Positions 7,160 to 13,344 of a DNA stretch of 16,984 bases are shown here, in pieces; position 1 is the stretch's first letter, and every line of letters starts with the position of its first letter. The notes under the pieces are model-generated. The model had not been told where the DNA came from. It saw only the letters and a list, made by a program, of their open reading frames with translations, and made no database searches. Origin of the DNA: Lachnoclostridium sp. UBA7215 (GTDB lineage Bacteria; Bacillota; Clostridia; Lachnospirales; Lachnospiraceae); NCBI GenBank assembly GCA_002490465.1, contig DKUB01000076.1, positions 1-16,984 of the forward strand. Direction: 5' to 3'. Both the position numbers and the translations under genes were made by a program.

Positions 7160-7253
7160 GCATACATACGGGTATGCTTTTGCTTTTTCCCAGTATTCCC
7201 AATTCATCAACCTGAAATACAGATCCCTGTATTTCAGGTTTTTATAATACTGG
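7160..7253 (-). promoter_or_regulatory. Structured 5' leader of the cysD operon
   Basis: Between the predicted cysD promoter and its ribosome binding site the minus-strand transcript can fold into nested stems. An outer 8-bp pair is CCAGTATT/AATACTGG (plus 7246-7253 with 7190-7197), and it encloses a perfect 12-bp hairpin (CCTGAAATACAG 7211-7222 with CTGTATTTCAGG 7227-7238, loop of 4). A smaller hairpin follows (GCATAC 7160-7165 with GTATGC 7172-7177) just before the start codon region. None of the known riboswitch signatures I looked for (T-box TGGNACCGCG, S-box, TPP) is present. Function unknown; it could be an attenuator or a stability element. Confidence 0.45.
7211..7243 (+). terminator. 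Intrinsic-terminator-like hairpin on the plus strand
   Basis: The 12-bp perfect stem with a 4-base loop is followed on the plus strand by TTTTT (7239-7243), a textbook terminator shape. No plus-strand gene lies upstream, because the neighbouring cys genes run the other way. It would therefore block antisense transcription or shield the mrnC promoter, or it is a relic of an earlier gene order. On the minus strand the same stem is part of the cysD leader. Confidence 0.5.
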
Positions 7254-7270
7254 AAATATTTTATGATACA

Positions 7271-7300
7271 ATTATGTCACAAAATTGTAATAATTGCAAT
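7271..7300 (-). promoter_or_regulatory. Predicted sigma-A promoter of cysD with an overlapping operator-like repeat
   Basis: On the minus strand TTGCAA (7294-7299) and CATAAT (7271-7276) are 17 bases apart, giving a start near 7264, about 120 bases before cysD. The -35 lies within ATTGTAATAATTGCAAT (7284-7300), two nearly identical 8-base half sites around one central A, which is a plausible repressor site. No regulator is assigned. Confidence 0.5.
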
Positions 7301-7355
7301 TTTTTCCATTAAATAAAGATTTATTTTCTCAATATAACTATATTGGGGAATCTTC

Positions 7356-7384
7356 TTTCAATCTTTAATAAATTGTGGTATCAT
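7356..7384 (+). promoter_or_regulatory. Predicted promoter of mrnC-rlmB-sigH
   Basis: TTTCAA (7356-7361) and TATCAT (7379-7384) are 17 bases apart, followed by a purine-rich start region near 7391. The leader then reads GGTGTGGCTGAGAAATG, and GGTGT (7392-7396) can pair with ACACC (7410-7414). The -10 is fair and the -35 weak. It divides the divergent cysD and mrnC transcription units. Confidence 0.45.
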
Positions 7385-7457
7385 TGAAAAAGGTGTGGCT
7401 GAGAAATGTACACCCGGCCCGAGGTTTACACAGGGGCTGAAAGAAATGAGGTATTTT

Positions 7458-7928
7458 ATGAATACATCCGATTGTTTATTAGAGCAGATACACCGTGTTT
7501 TTCCCGCGGACAAGTGTGATATCCGCACAATTTCTCCCCTGAAACTTGCTTATGTGGGGGATGCTGTTTTTGAAATAATAGTACGCACACTGGTATTAGA
7601 TACTACAGGAGGCCCTGTCAAAAAGCTGCACAGAAAAACCAGCTCCCTTGTCAACGCTGCCACCCAATCTTATATAATCACCACCATACTCCCGGAGTTG
7701 ACAGAGCAGGAGGGGGCCGTCTTCCGGCGGGGACGCAACGCCAAAACTTCTACTATGTCACGTCACGCAGATATTCAGGATTACCGCAATGCCACAGGGC
7801 TGGAAGCCCTGTACGGCTATCTGTACCTGACAAATCAGACGGAACGCGCTGTGAACTTATTAAAATATGCTATAGAGCGAATGGAAATTCCGGACGCTCA
7901 GAAACGGGGGACGAATGAACAATCATAA
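7458..7928 (+). CDS. mrnC: Mini-ribonuclease III
   Basis: MrnC is a dimeric RNase III-like enzyme without a double-stranded-RNA-binding domain. In Bacillus it trims the 23S rRNA precursor. The 156-residue protein has the catalytic helix LKLAYVGDAVFE (28-39, Asp35), the conserved RRGRNAK (90-96) and a second acid in LEALYGYLYL (115-124, Glu116). B. subtilis MrnC has about 143 residues. I chose the ATG at 7458 because GAGGT precedes it by 5 bases. Other in-frame starts are ATG 7446 (weaker AGGGG, 9 bases away) and GTG 7395, which lies almost at the predicted transcription start and would add 21 unlike residues. The stop overlaps the rlmB start by 14 bases, so translation is probably coupled. 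In many Clostridia cysS precedes this gene; here it does not. Confidence 0.93.
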   Translation: MNTSDCLLEQIHRVFPADKCDIRTISPLKLAYVGDAVFEIIVRTLVLDTTGGPVKKLHRKTSSLVNAATQSYIITTILPELTEQEGAVFRRGRNAKTSTMSRHADIQDYRNATGLEALYGYLYLTNQTERAVNLLKYAIERMEIPDAQKRGTNEQS

Positions 7929-8679
7929 CGCAAAACCAGAGAATAATGATCTCCGCATAGAGGGGCGCCACAGTGTTTTAGAGGCATTCCGCGCCGGCCG
8001 TCTGATTGAACGGCTCTATGTACAGAAGGGCCTGTCAGACGGGCCAATTCTTTCTATTATAAAAGAAGCAAAAAAAACGGGAACGGTCCTTGATTTTGTT
8101 CCAAAGGAACGACTTGACCATATGAGCGAAACTGCCCGCCACCAAGGGGTAATCGCTCTTCTATCTGCTTTTCATTACAGCGAAATAGAAGATATCTTCC
8201 TCCTTGCTGAAAAAAAGGGAACAGCACCCTTTATATTTTTATTGGACGGCATCGAAGATCCGCATAATCTCGGGGCTATCATCCGGACAGCAAACCTCGC
8301 AGGGGCACATGGTGTTATTATTCCTAAACGCCGTGCCGTAGGGTTGACGGCAACTGTTGTAAAGGCTTCTGCCGGAGCTGTCCACTACACTCCGGTAGTC
8401 CGTGCAACGAACCTCGTAAATACCATAGAGGAGTTAAAGGAAAAAGGGCTCTGGTTTGTATGTGCCGATATGGAGGGGGAGCTGATGTACCGTAACAATC
8501 TCTCCGGTCCCATTGGCCTGGTAATTGGAAACGAGGGGAACGGTGTGAGCCGGCTTGTACGAGAGCACTGCGATTTGACTGCTGCCATCCCAATGAACGG
8601 CGATATTGATTCTTTGAACGCCTCTGTTGCCGCCGGGATTTTAGCATACGAAATTGTGCGTCAGCGATTATTGGAATAA
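7915..8679 (+). CDS. rlmB: 23S rRNA (guanosine-2'-O-)-methyltransferase RlmB, SpoU family
   Basis: RlmB-type SPOUT enzymes methylate the 2'-hydroxyl of a guanosine in 23S rRNA using SAM. The 254-residue protein starts with the substrate-binding domain (IEGRHSVLEAFRAGR near 15-29). It then has the three SpoU motifs: DGIEDPHNLGAIIRTANLAG, PIGLVIGNEGNGVSRLV and AAIPMNGDIDSLNASVAAGI, which form the knotted SAM site. Length and order match the family (about 245-255). The ATG overlaps the end of mrnC and has GGGGG close upstream. mrnC-rlmB-sigH is a usual order in Clostridia. The exact target base is inferred from the family and could instead be that of a paralogue such as TrmH-like proteins. Confidence 0.95.
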   Translation: MNNHNAKPENNDLRIEGRHSVLEAFRAGRLIERLYVQKGLSDGPILSIIKEAKKTGTVLDFVPKERLDHMSETARHQGVIALLSAFHYSEIEDIFLLAEKKGTAPFIFLLDGIEDPHNLGAIIRTANLAGAHGVIIPKRRAVGLTATVVKASAGAVHYTPVVRATNLVNTIEELKEKGLWFVCADMEGELMYRNNLSGPIGLVIGNEGNGVSRLVREHCDLTAAIPMNGDIDSLNASVAAGILAYEIVRQRLLE

Positions 8680-8724
8680 AATGCCAGCAGCATGCTACGG
8701 GGCATAACCAGAATGGAGACAGCT

Positions 8725-9342
8725 ATGGATGATGAAGCACGAATCCGCGCTTACAGGGACGGAGATTCCTCTGCGGTTGATTATCTTTTGGAAAAATATA
8801 AATACCTGGTCAGAAAAAAGGCACGCACACTTTACCTGATTGGCGGGGAAAATGAGGATTTAATTCAGGAGGGAATGATTGCACTCTACAAGGCGATACG
8901 GGACTATGATACCGACAGAGACAGTTCCTTTGTCCGTTTTGCGGAAATCTGTATTGAGCATCAGTTATACAACGTTATAAAAGGCGCCAACCGAATGAAA
9001 AATTCCCCCCTCAATTCCTATATTTCCCTCTACTCCCCACTGGGAAGTTCAGAGGACAGCACACAGCGGGAAACACTGGCGGATACTCTTTTGCCGAATG
9101 AATTAATGAATCCGGAAGATATATTGATTGACCGCGAAAATGTTACGGATATCCAGAGTGCCATTGAAGAAAAATTAAGCCCTTTTGAAAAACGGGTCGT
9201 AGAACTTTATATCGACGGCTGCAGTTATCAGCAGATTGCAAAGTCACTGAGCAAATCACCGAAGTCGATTGACAATGCATTACAGAGAATAAAGAAAAAA
9301 ATAAGTTCGATGCTACATAAGCCGAACTTTCCTATAAAATAA
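8725..9342 (+). CDS. sigH: RNA polymerase sigma-H factor (Spo0H family)
   Basis: Sigma-H directs RNA polymerase to early sporulation and transition-state genes. The 205-residue protein has sigma-70 region 2 (YKYLVRKKARTLYLIGG, then EDLIQEGMIALYKAIRDYD, with the core-binding DLIQEG) and region 4 (LSPFEKRVVELYIDG, then SYQQIAKSLSKSPKSIDNAL, a helix-turn-helix). The 205-216 residue size and the position after rlmB fit SigH. The ATG at 8725 has GGAG 6 bases upstream; an ATG at 8692 adds 11 residues and has no clear SD. No convincing terminator follows the stop, and the next 180 bases lead to a toxin-antitoxin promoter, so read-through is possible. Confidence 0.93.
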   Translation: MDDEARIRAYRDGDSSAVDYLLEKYKYLVRKKARTLYLIGGENEDLIQEGMIALYKAIRDYDTDRDSSFVRFAEICIEHQLYNVIKGANRMKNSPLNSYISLYSPLGSSEDSTQRETLADTLLPNELMNPEDILIDRENVTDIQSAIEEKLSPFEKRVVELYIDGCSYQQIAKSLSKSPKSIDNALQRIKKKISSMLHKPNFPIK

Positions 9343-9529
9343 TTTTGGTACAAATCCTCGGGCCCCTCAATTGCACAAAAAGTGACTTTGCCACATTCCT
9401 TTGGATATCCCAATTCGCCACTAAGTTGTTTAATTCCATTTTCATTGACACCGGGGCATACTTTAAATATAATAAATGTACAAAATTAAATACAGAAAAA
9501 CGTATTTTTTTAAAAAGGGGGCCTAAACC
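9343..9529. other. Intergenic region with possible coding remnant between sigH and yefM
   Basis: The first 100 bases hold no terminator and no start site I can support. On the minus strand one frame stays open from about 9510 back through the sigH end and reads protein-like segments such as CPGVNENGIKQLSGELGYP and CGKVTFCAIEGPEDLYQNY, with no start ATG at the head. It may be a decayed gene fragment left by insertion. The second half carries the yefM promoter, operator core and leader. Confidence 0.25.
9445..9507 (+). promoter_or_regulatory. yefM-yoeB promoter, TGTACA operator core and leader hairpin
   Basis: TTGACA (9445-9450) and TATAAT (9468-9473) are both perfect consensus, with a 17-base spacer. 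TGTACA (9477-9482) lies directly after the -10; TGTACA is the known core of the palindromes bound by E. coli YefM-YoeB, which fits autorepression. Downstream, AAATAC (9488-9493) can pair with GTATTT (9502-9507) ahead of a T run, a weak attenuator-like shape. GGGGG then serves as the yefM ribosome binding site. Confidence 0.8.
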
Positions 9530-9787
9530 ATGTTAGCGGTAAAATCTGTAAATTTCCGGGATAATTTCAAAGAATGGTGTGATAAAATCAGTATGGGAGA
9601 AACCGTTGTTATCTCAAGACCACGAAATGAAAATATCTACATGATAAACGAGGCTGAATATAACGCCTTGCAGAAAGCGAAGCGAAACGCTGAATATCTT
9701 GCTATGCTGGATAAATCAGATGAAGAACTGAAAGCCGGAAAAGTAGTAGCTAAGACTATGGAAGAACTGGAAGCTATGGAGAATTGA
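9530..9787 (+). CDS. yefM: YefM/Phd-family antitoxin
   Basis: This 85-residue protein has the Phd/YefM fold: an N-terminal DNA-binding part (LAVKSVNFRDNFKEWCDKI, then GETVVISRPRNENIYMI, then EAEYNALQKAKRNAEYL) and an acidic C-terminal tail (KSDEELKAGKVVAKTMEELE) that would wrap and block the toxin. The ATG follows GGGGG with 8 bases between. It is 4 bases upstream of yoeB, in the usual antitoxin-first order. It should repress its own strong promoter together with YoeB through the TGTACA site. The pair lies between sigH and a tRNA gene, a common place for accessory genes. Confidence 0.95.
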   Translation: MLAVKSVNFRDNFKEWCDKISMGETVVISRPRNENIYMINEAEYNALQKAKRNAEYLAMLDKSDEELKAGKVVAKTMEELEAMEN

Positions 9788-9791
9788 AATC

Positions 9792-10055
9792 ATGAACATT
9801 TTATTTACTGATACCGGCTGGAATCAATACACAGAATGGCAGGGGCAAGATAAAAAGACCGTAAAACGGATAAACCAGCTACTAAAGAGCATAGATCGGG
9901 ACGGAGCAATGCAGGGCATAGGAAAGCCGGAACTGCTAAAGTATAATAAATCAGGTCTATACAGCAGACGAATTGATGAAACAAACCGCCTTGTATATGA
10001 AATATCCGGCAATCAGATTATTGTAAAATCCTGCAAAGGGCATTATGAAGATTAA
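9792..10055 (+). CDS. yoeB: YoeB/Txe-family ribosome-dependent mRNA endonuclease toxin
   Basis: YoeB binds the ribosomal A site and cleaves mRNA, stopping translation when the antitoxin is degraded. The 87-residue protein matches the family over its full length. GKPELLKYNKSGLYSRRI (44-61) holds Glu47, NRLVYEI (65-71) holds Arg66, and CKGHY (81-85) holds His84 and Tyr85; these sit one residue after E. coli YoeB Glu46, Arg65, His83 and Tyr84. All catalytic residues are kept, so the toxin should be active. GGAG at the end of yefM is its likely ribosome binding site, so translation is probably coupled. Confidence 0.96.
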   Translation: MNILFTDTGWNQYTEWQGQDKKTVKRINQLLKSIDRDGAMQGIGKPELLKYNKSGLYSRRIDETNRLVYEISGNQIIVKSCKGHYED

Positions 10056-10093
10056 AGAGCGGGAAGTTATCAAATTGTTTAAAGTAAAATGAA

Positions 10094-10122
10094 TTTACAA
10101 ACACTAAACTTTGTGGTAATAT
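10094..10122 (+). promoter_or_regulatory. Predicted promoter of the TM2-domain gene
   Basis: TTTACA (10094-10099) and TAATAT (10117-10122) are 17 bases apart, 28 bases before the start codon, which is preceded by AGGAGG. It gives the TM2 gene its own transcription start after the toxin gene. Confidence 0.55.
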
Positions 10123-10149
10123 ATAGAAAAACCAAACAGGAGGATAAAA

Positions 10150-10629
10150 ATGGCACTTATAACATGTAAAGAATGTGGAAAAGAGGTATCGGATCAGGCA
10201 GCAAACTGTCCGAATTGCGGAGCACCAATAAATCAAGCTGTAAATAAAAAGCACTGTAAACATTGAGGAGAATTAATTGATAAAGACTGCGTAATATGCC
10301 CAAAATGTGGTAAGCAGGTTGAAGATATCGTAAGCAACCAAGATAAAAATATTGTTATAAACAATAATAACACAGCAGCCGCAAGTGCAGTAGCACAGAC
10401 TGGTGGATATGGAAACATGATAAGTCCAAAAAGTCGGCTTATTGCAACTTTACTTTGTTTATTTCTTGGATGCCTTGGCATACATAGATTTTATGTCGGA
10501 AAGGTTGGAACTGGAATTATATGGTTTCTTACCCTTGGATTTTTTGGAATCGGCGTGCTCATTGATTTAATAATGATATTGCTCGGAAGTTTCCGCGATA
10601 AAATGGGATTCTGGGTAAAGACGTGGTAA
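10150..10629 (+). pseudogene. Zinc-ribbon and TM2-domain membrane protein interrupted by an in-frame TGA
   Basis: Reading on from the ATG at 10150 (AGGAGG 6 bases upstream) through one TGA gives a continuous 159-residue protein. A first zinc ribbon (CKECGKEVSDQAANCPNCG, 6-24) is followed by a second whose cysteine pattern reads CKH-stop-GELIDKDCVICPKCG. The TGA (10264-10266) sits precisely where the second cysteine of the CxxC pair belongs. An Asn/Ala linker and a TM2 domain follow (GCLGIHRFYVGKVGTGIIW, then GIGVLIDLIMILLGSF), two membrane helices of unknown function. TGT or TGC to TGA is one substitution, so a nonsense mutation is the simplest reading; selenocysteine or read-through are alternatives. 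If translation stops, only a 38-residue zinc-ribbon peptide is made. A 70-residue TM2-only product could start at ATG 10417, which has no strong SD. Confidence 0.8.
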
Positions 10630-10649
10630 AAATTTAATAGAACAAGATG

Positions 10650-10680
10650 CCGCCTAATACAATGATAGGCGGTATTTTTC
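10650..10680 (+). terminator. Intrinsic terminator after the TM2 gene
   Basis: CCGCCTA (10650-10656) pairs with TAGGCGG (10666-10672) and is followed by TATTTTTC. It ends the plus-strand unit that includes the TM2 gene. Confidence 0.85.
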
Positions 10681-10701
10681 TACTCACAGAAAGGATTATT
10701 T

Positions 10702-10731
10702 ATGAAAATCGAATTACTTCATCCATTTTAG
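10702..10731 (+). CDS. Possible nine-residue ORF MKIELLHPF, or remnant of a gene start
   Basis: An ATG at 10702 with AGAAAGGA 7 bases upstream opens a frame of only nine codons before TAG. It lies between the terminator and the tRNA-Thr 3' end, and no promoter is visible. It could be the 5' stub of a lost gene. Weakly supported. Confidence 0.12.
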   Translation: MKIELLHPF

Positions 10732-10745
10732 ACCAAGCATAAAAA

Positions 10746-10818
10746 AGCTGTTAACGGGATTTGAACCCGTGACCTCCGCCTTACCAAGGCGACGCTCTAC
10801 CACCTGAGCTATAACAGC
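10746..10818 (-). tRNA. tRNA-Thr, anticodon GGT
   Basis: The minus strand folds as a full cloverleaf of 73 bases. The acceptor pairs GCTGTTA with TAACAGC, the D arm is AGCTCAGGTGGTAGAGC, the anticodon stem TCGCC/GGCGG encloses the loop TTGGTAA (anticodon GGT, threonine ACC/ACT codons), and the T arm has the loop TTCAAAT. The discriminator base reads T. CCA is not encoded; a T run follows directly and probably ends transcription. It stands alone, between the TM2 gene and the ATPase gene and opposite in strand to both. Confidence 0.95.
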
Positions 10819-10851
10819 ATGCCTGCGTATAAACAAGCCTTACGGTTTGAT

Positions 10852-10880
10852 ATTCTATCAAACATTTTGATTTATGTCAA
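10852..10880 (-). promoter_or_regulatory. tRNA-Thr promoter
   Basis: On the minus strand TTGACA (10875-10880, perfect) and TAGAAT (10852-10857) are 17 bases apart, with the tRNA 34 bases further on. The -10 lies in the palindrome TTTGATATTCTATCAAA (10846-10862). Confidence 0.8.
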
Positions 10881-11065
10881 GGGGCAAAAGGTCAACGTTG
10901 CTTGTGCCTGCACAAAGGCAACGAATGACCTTATTGCCCCGCCCAAACATGAGGACGTAAATTTACAGCGTAAGATTTTCGCTGTAAATTGATGGAGTCC
11001 GAATGTTTGCAGGATTGCGGGAATTGCGAAGCAATGAAGCAATCCGTGGACATCATACTTATGTC
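10881..11065. repeat. Dense inverted-repeat region upstream of the ATPase gene (structured RNA or MITE-like element)
   Basis: Four hairpins fill 185 bases. A: GGGGCAA, AAGGTCA, CGTTGC and TTGTGC (10881-10907) pair with GCACAA, GCAACG, TGACCTT and TTGCCCC (10910-10940), about 26 bp. B: CAAACAT (10944-10950) with ATGTTTG (11003-11009) and GGAC/GTCC enclose a perfect 11-bp stem, AATTTACAGCG (10960-10970) with CGCTGTAAATT (10980-10990). C: GGATTGC (11012-11018) with GCAATCC (11039-11045), and an inner ATTGC-GAA-GCAAT. D: GACAT (11049-11053) with ATGTC (11061-11065). The region ends 20 bases before the ATPase start and begins at the tRNA-Thr -35 box. It does not match the yybP-ykoY manganese riboswitch core I know. 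It is either the ATPase leader RNA or an inserted small repeat element. Confidence 0.65.
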
Positions 11066-11085
11066 AAGGAGGGATAAACTTTACA

Positions 11086-13329
11086 ATGAAAACATCCAAA
11101 CAACGGACGGTCCGCTTCGCGAACGGTCCTTATGTTCAATCAAAACTGCAGATTATTCTTTCCCACACATGTACTTACTTCAATTTTTTAAATATTGTCC
11201 TTGCCTTTCTTGTTATCCTCTCCGGACAATATAAACATATGCTCTTTATGGGAATTGTGATTTTCAACTCGCTGATAGGCATTGTCCAGGAGCTGAAAGT
11301 AAAAAAGCTCATTGACAAGCTATCGGTTATTACCGCCACAAAGGCAAAGCTTATTACGGATGACGGCATTCAGGAAATTCCCCTTGATGATGTGGAAACA
11401 GGCAATAAACTGCAGATTGCTGCGGGGAATCAAATTACTTTTGACAGCACCGTTCTCTCTTCGGATGGCTTGGAGGTAAACGAGTCCCTGCTGACAGGAG
11501 AATCCCTTCCCGTACACAAAAATCCAGGAGATCTCCTGTATTCGGGAAGTCACGTTGTCGCCGGAAGCGGCTCCTGTCAGGTTATCCATATCGGGGATGA
11601 TAACTACGCCACACAACTTGTCCAGAAAGCAAAAACAAAAAAACGTGCCAGCTCTGAGATGCAAAATGCAATTAAAAAAACAATCCGCCTTGTCTCGTAT
11701 GCAATTTTCCCGGTGGGAGCGCTTCTTTTTTATATGCAATATTTCCGTGTCGGAGCCAATCTGTCAGACGCTCTTGTCAGCACTACCGCCGGCGTGCTCG
11801 GCATGATTCCGGAGGGTCTGGTTCTTTTGACAAGTATTTCCTTTATTCTTGGCGTAGGACGTCTCGCAGCCAAGCGCGCCCTTGTGCAGGAGATGGAAGC
11901 CATTGAAGCCCTGGCCCGGGTCAATGTACTCTGCCTTGATAAAACCGGAACCATTACAACCGGAAATCTTACCGTGGAACAGGTTCTTCCCCTGCCGCAG
12001 GAAAACGGCACACAAATGTCAGGGAAGAATATACACTCTATCCTGCACACGGTTGTGTACGCTTTCACAGAAGACAACGCCACAAGTACCGCCATAAAAA
12101 CTTATTTTACGGAAAATACGTCTTCTGCTCCTCTAACAGAGGATAAAAATATTGTGACAGATTCCGTCCCCTTCAGCTCTCACCGAAAATTTATGGGAGT
12201 ATCTACCAGTCATTCGGAATCCTATGTGCTCGGTGCTCCGGATTTTCTGACAAAACAGAAAAGCGTGTTACAACAGGCAGAACAATATGAAAAACGTGGT
12301 CTGCGGGTCCTTCTTCTTGCTTCCTGCCACAAACTGGCCGATTCTCCGGACAAGCTGTCGGGTATCCTGCCGCTTGCCCTTATTATTCTGGCAGATGAAA
12401 TAAAAGAAAATGCTCCGGAAATTTTCCGCTTCTTTGAAAATCAGGGAGTGGATATCAAGATTATATCCGGAGATAACCCTGCAACAGTATCCGCCGTAGG
12501 CGTGCGCGCCGGGCTCCCCCAGGCGGAGCATTATATGGATGCCAATGAATTAGAGGGAAAAACCGAAGAGGAAATTGCCGATATTGTTTCCTGCCATACA
12601 GTATTTGGCCGTGTCTCTCCCCAGATGAAACAGACCATTATTAAAGCATTTCAAAAAGACACAAAAACGGTGGGAATGGTCGGCGACGGGGTAAATGATG
12701 TACTGGCCCTCAAAGACGCCGACTGCGGTATTGCCATGGCTAACGGCGCGGACGCCGCAAGACAGTCCGCACATATTGTACTGCTGGATTCGGATTTTTC
12801 ATCCATGCCGGCTATAGTAAAAGAAGGGCGGACTATCATTGCCAATATCGAGCGCGTCAGTGCTCTGTATCTAACAAAGACCATTTACTCCATCCTTCTT
12901 TGTGTACTCTTTATTATTCTCGGGAAATCCTATCCGTTTATCCCCATCCAGCTCACTCTGATTGGGGCAACCGCTATTGGAATCCCAAGCTTTTTACTGA
13001 CACTTGAGCGGCATGACACCGTAACCTCCACCGGATTTCTCCGACATGTAATGAGGGTGTCCCTGCCGGGTGCTATCCTTTTAACTGCTCTGCTTGTTGT
13101 CATTCAGTTTATCGCTGTTCCTCTCGGCCTGGACAGACTTATGGTTTCTACGCTAAACCTTCTGACCGGCGGTATTGTCAGTCTCGGCATTGTTGCCGTA
13201 GTCTGCCGCCCAATAAATAAAAGGCGCCTCGCTCTGTGTATTGGCATTACACTGCTGTTTATCGGTGGCATGCTCCTGATGCCCGGGCTGTTTAATGTTT
13301 ATCCACTGCTTACAATCATCAAGCTTTAG
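11086..13329 (+). CDS. P-type cation-transporting ATPase, CtpE-like (P2-type features)
   Basis: This 747-residue integral membrane pump couples ATP hydrolysis to cation transport. Motifs in order are the dephosphorylation loop TGES (137-140), IPEGL in the ion-path helix (241-245), the phosphorylation site DKTGT (285-289), SGDNP (461-465) and the hinge GDGVND (533-538). The N-terminus has two helices near 33-68 with IGIVQELKVKKLIDKLSV, and a four-to-six helix membrane part follows 600. There is no N-terminal heavy-metal domain and no CPC motif, which argues against a copper or zinc P1B pump. The pattern is closest to mycobacterial CtpE and streptococcal relatives linked to calcium or manganese; the ion is inferred, not shown. 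AAGGAGGG lies 12-13 bases before the ATG, an unusually long gap, and no plus-strand promoter is clear. It converges on the phosphoesterase gene with only 15 bases between. Confidence 0.93.
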   Translation: MKTSKQRTVRFANGPYVQSKLQIILSHTCTYFNFLNIVLAFLVILSGQYKHMLFMGIVIFNSLIGIVQELKVKKLIDKLSVITATKAKLITDDGIQEIPLDDVETGNKLQIAAGNQITFDSTVLSSDGLEVNESLLTGESLPVHKNPGDLLYSGSHVVAGSGSCQVIHIGDDNYATQLVQKAKTKKRASSEMQNAIKKTIRLVSYAIFPVGALLFYMQYFRVGANLSDALVSTTAGVLGMIPEGLVLLTSISFILGVGRLAAKRALVQEMEAIEALARVNVLCLDKTGTITTGNLTVEQVLPLPQENGTQMSGKNIHSILHTVVYAFTEDNATSTAIKTYFTENTSSAPLTEDKNIVTDSVPFSSHRKFMGVSTSHSESYVLGAPDFLTKQKSVLQQAEQYEKRGLRVLLLASCHKLADSPDKLSGILPLALIILADEIKENAPEIFRFFENQGVDIKIISGDNPATVSAVGVRAGLPQAEHYMDANELEGKTEEEIADIVSCHTVFGRVSPQMKQTIIKAFQKDTKTVGMVGDGVNDVLALKDADCGIAMANGADAARQSAHIVLLDSDFSSMPAIVKEGRTIIANIERVSALYLTKTIYSILLCVLFIILGKSYPFIPIQLTLIGATAIGIPSFLLTLERHDTVTSTGFLRHVMRVSLPGAILLTALLVVIQFIAVPLGLDRLMVSTLNLLTGGIVSLGIVAVVCRPINKRRLALCIGITLLFIGGMLLMPGLFNVYPLLTIIKL

Positions 13330-13344
13330 AGGAGTCCAATGATA

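Noticed and set aside
7160..7260. T-box or S-box (SAM) riboswitch before cysD
   Set aside because: No TGGNACCGCG, no AG-box and no S-box core are present in the minus-strand leader.
7391..7450. TPP-riboswitch-like CTGAGA in the mrnC leader
   Set aside because: The second conserved block (ACCTGATCTGG with AATG) is missing and mrnC is not a thiamine gene.
10264..10340. Selenocysteine insertion as the primary reading of the TGA in the TM2 gene
   Set aside because: The bases after the TGA form only a weak CTGC/GCAG stem with a very large loop, and TM2 zinc ribbons are not known selenoproteins to me; kept only as a testable alternative.
10881..11065. Manganese (yybP-ykoY) riboswitch before the ATPase
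   Set aside because: The conserved GGGGAGUAG start and GCAAGACCUUU end are not found on the plus strand.
10989..11234. 81-codon plus-strand ORF starting before the ATPase
   Set aside because: It runs through the hairpin region and then out of frame over the ATPase 5' end; no protein-like pattern and no SD at its start.
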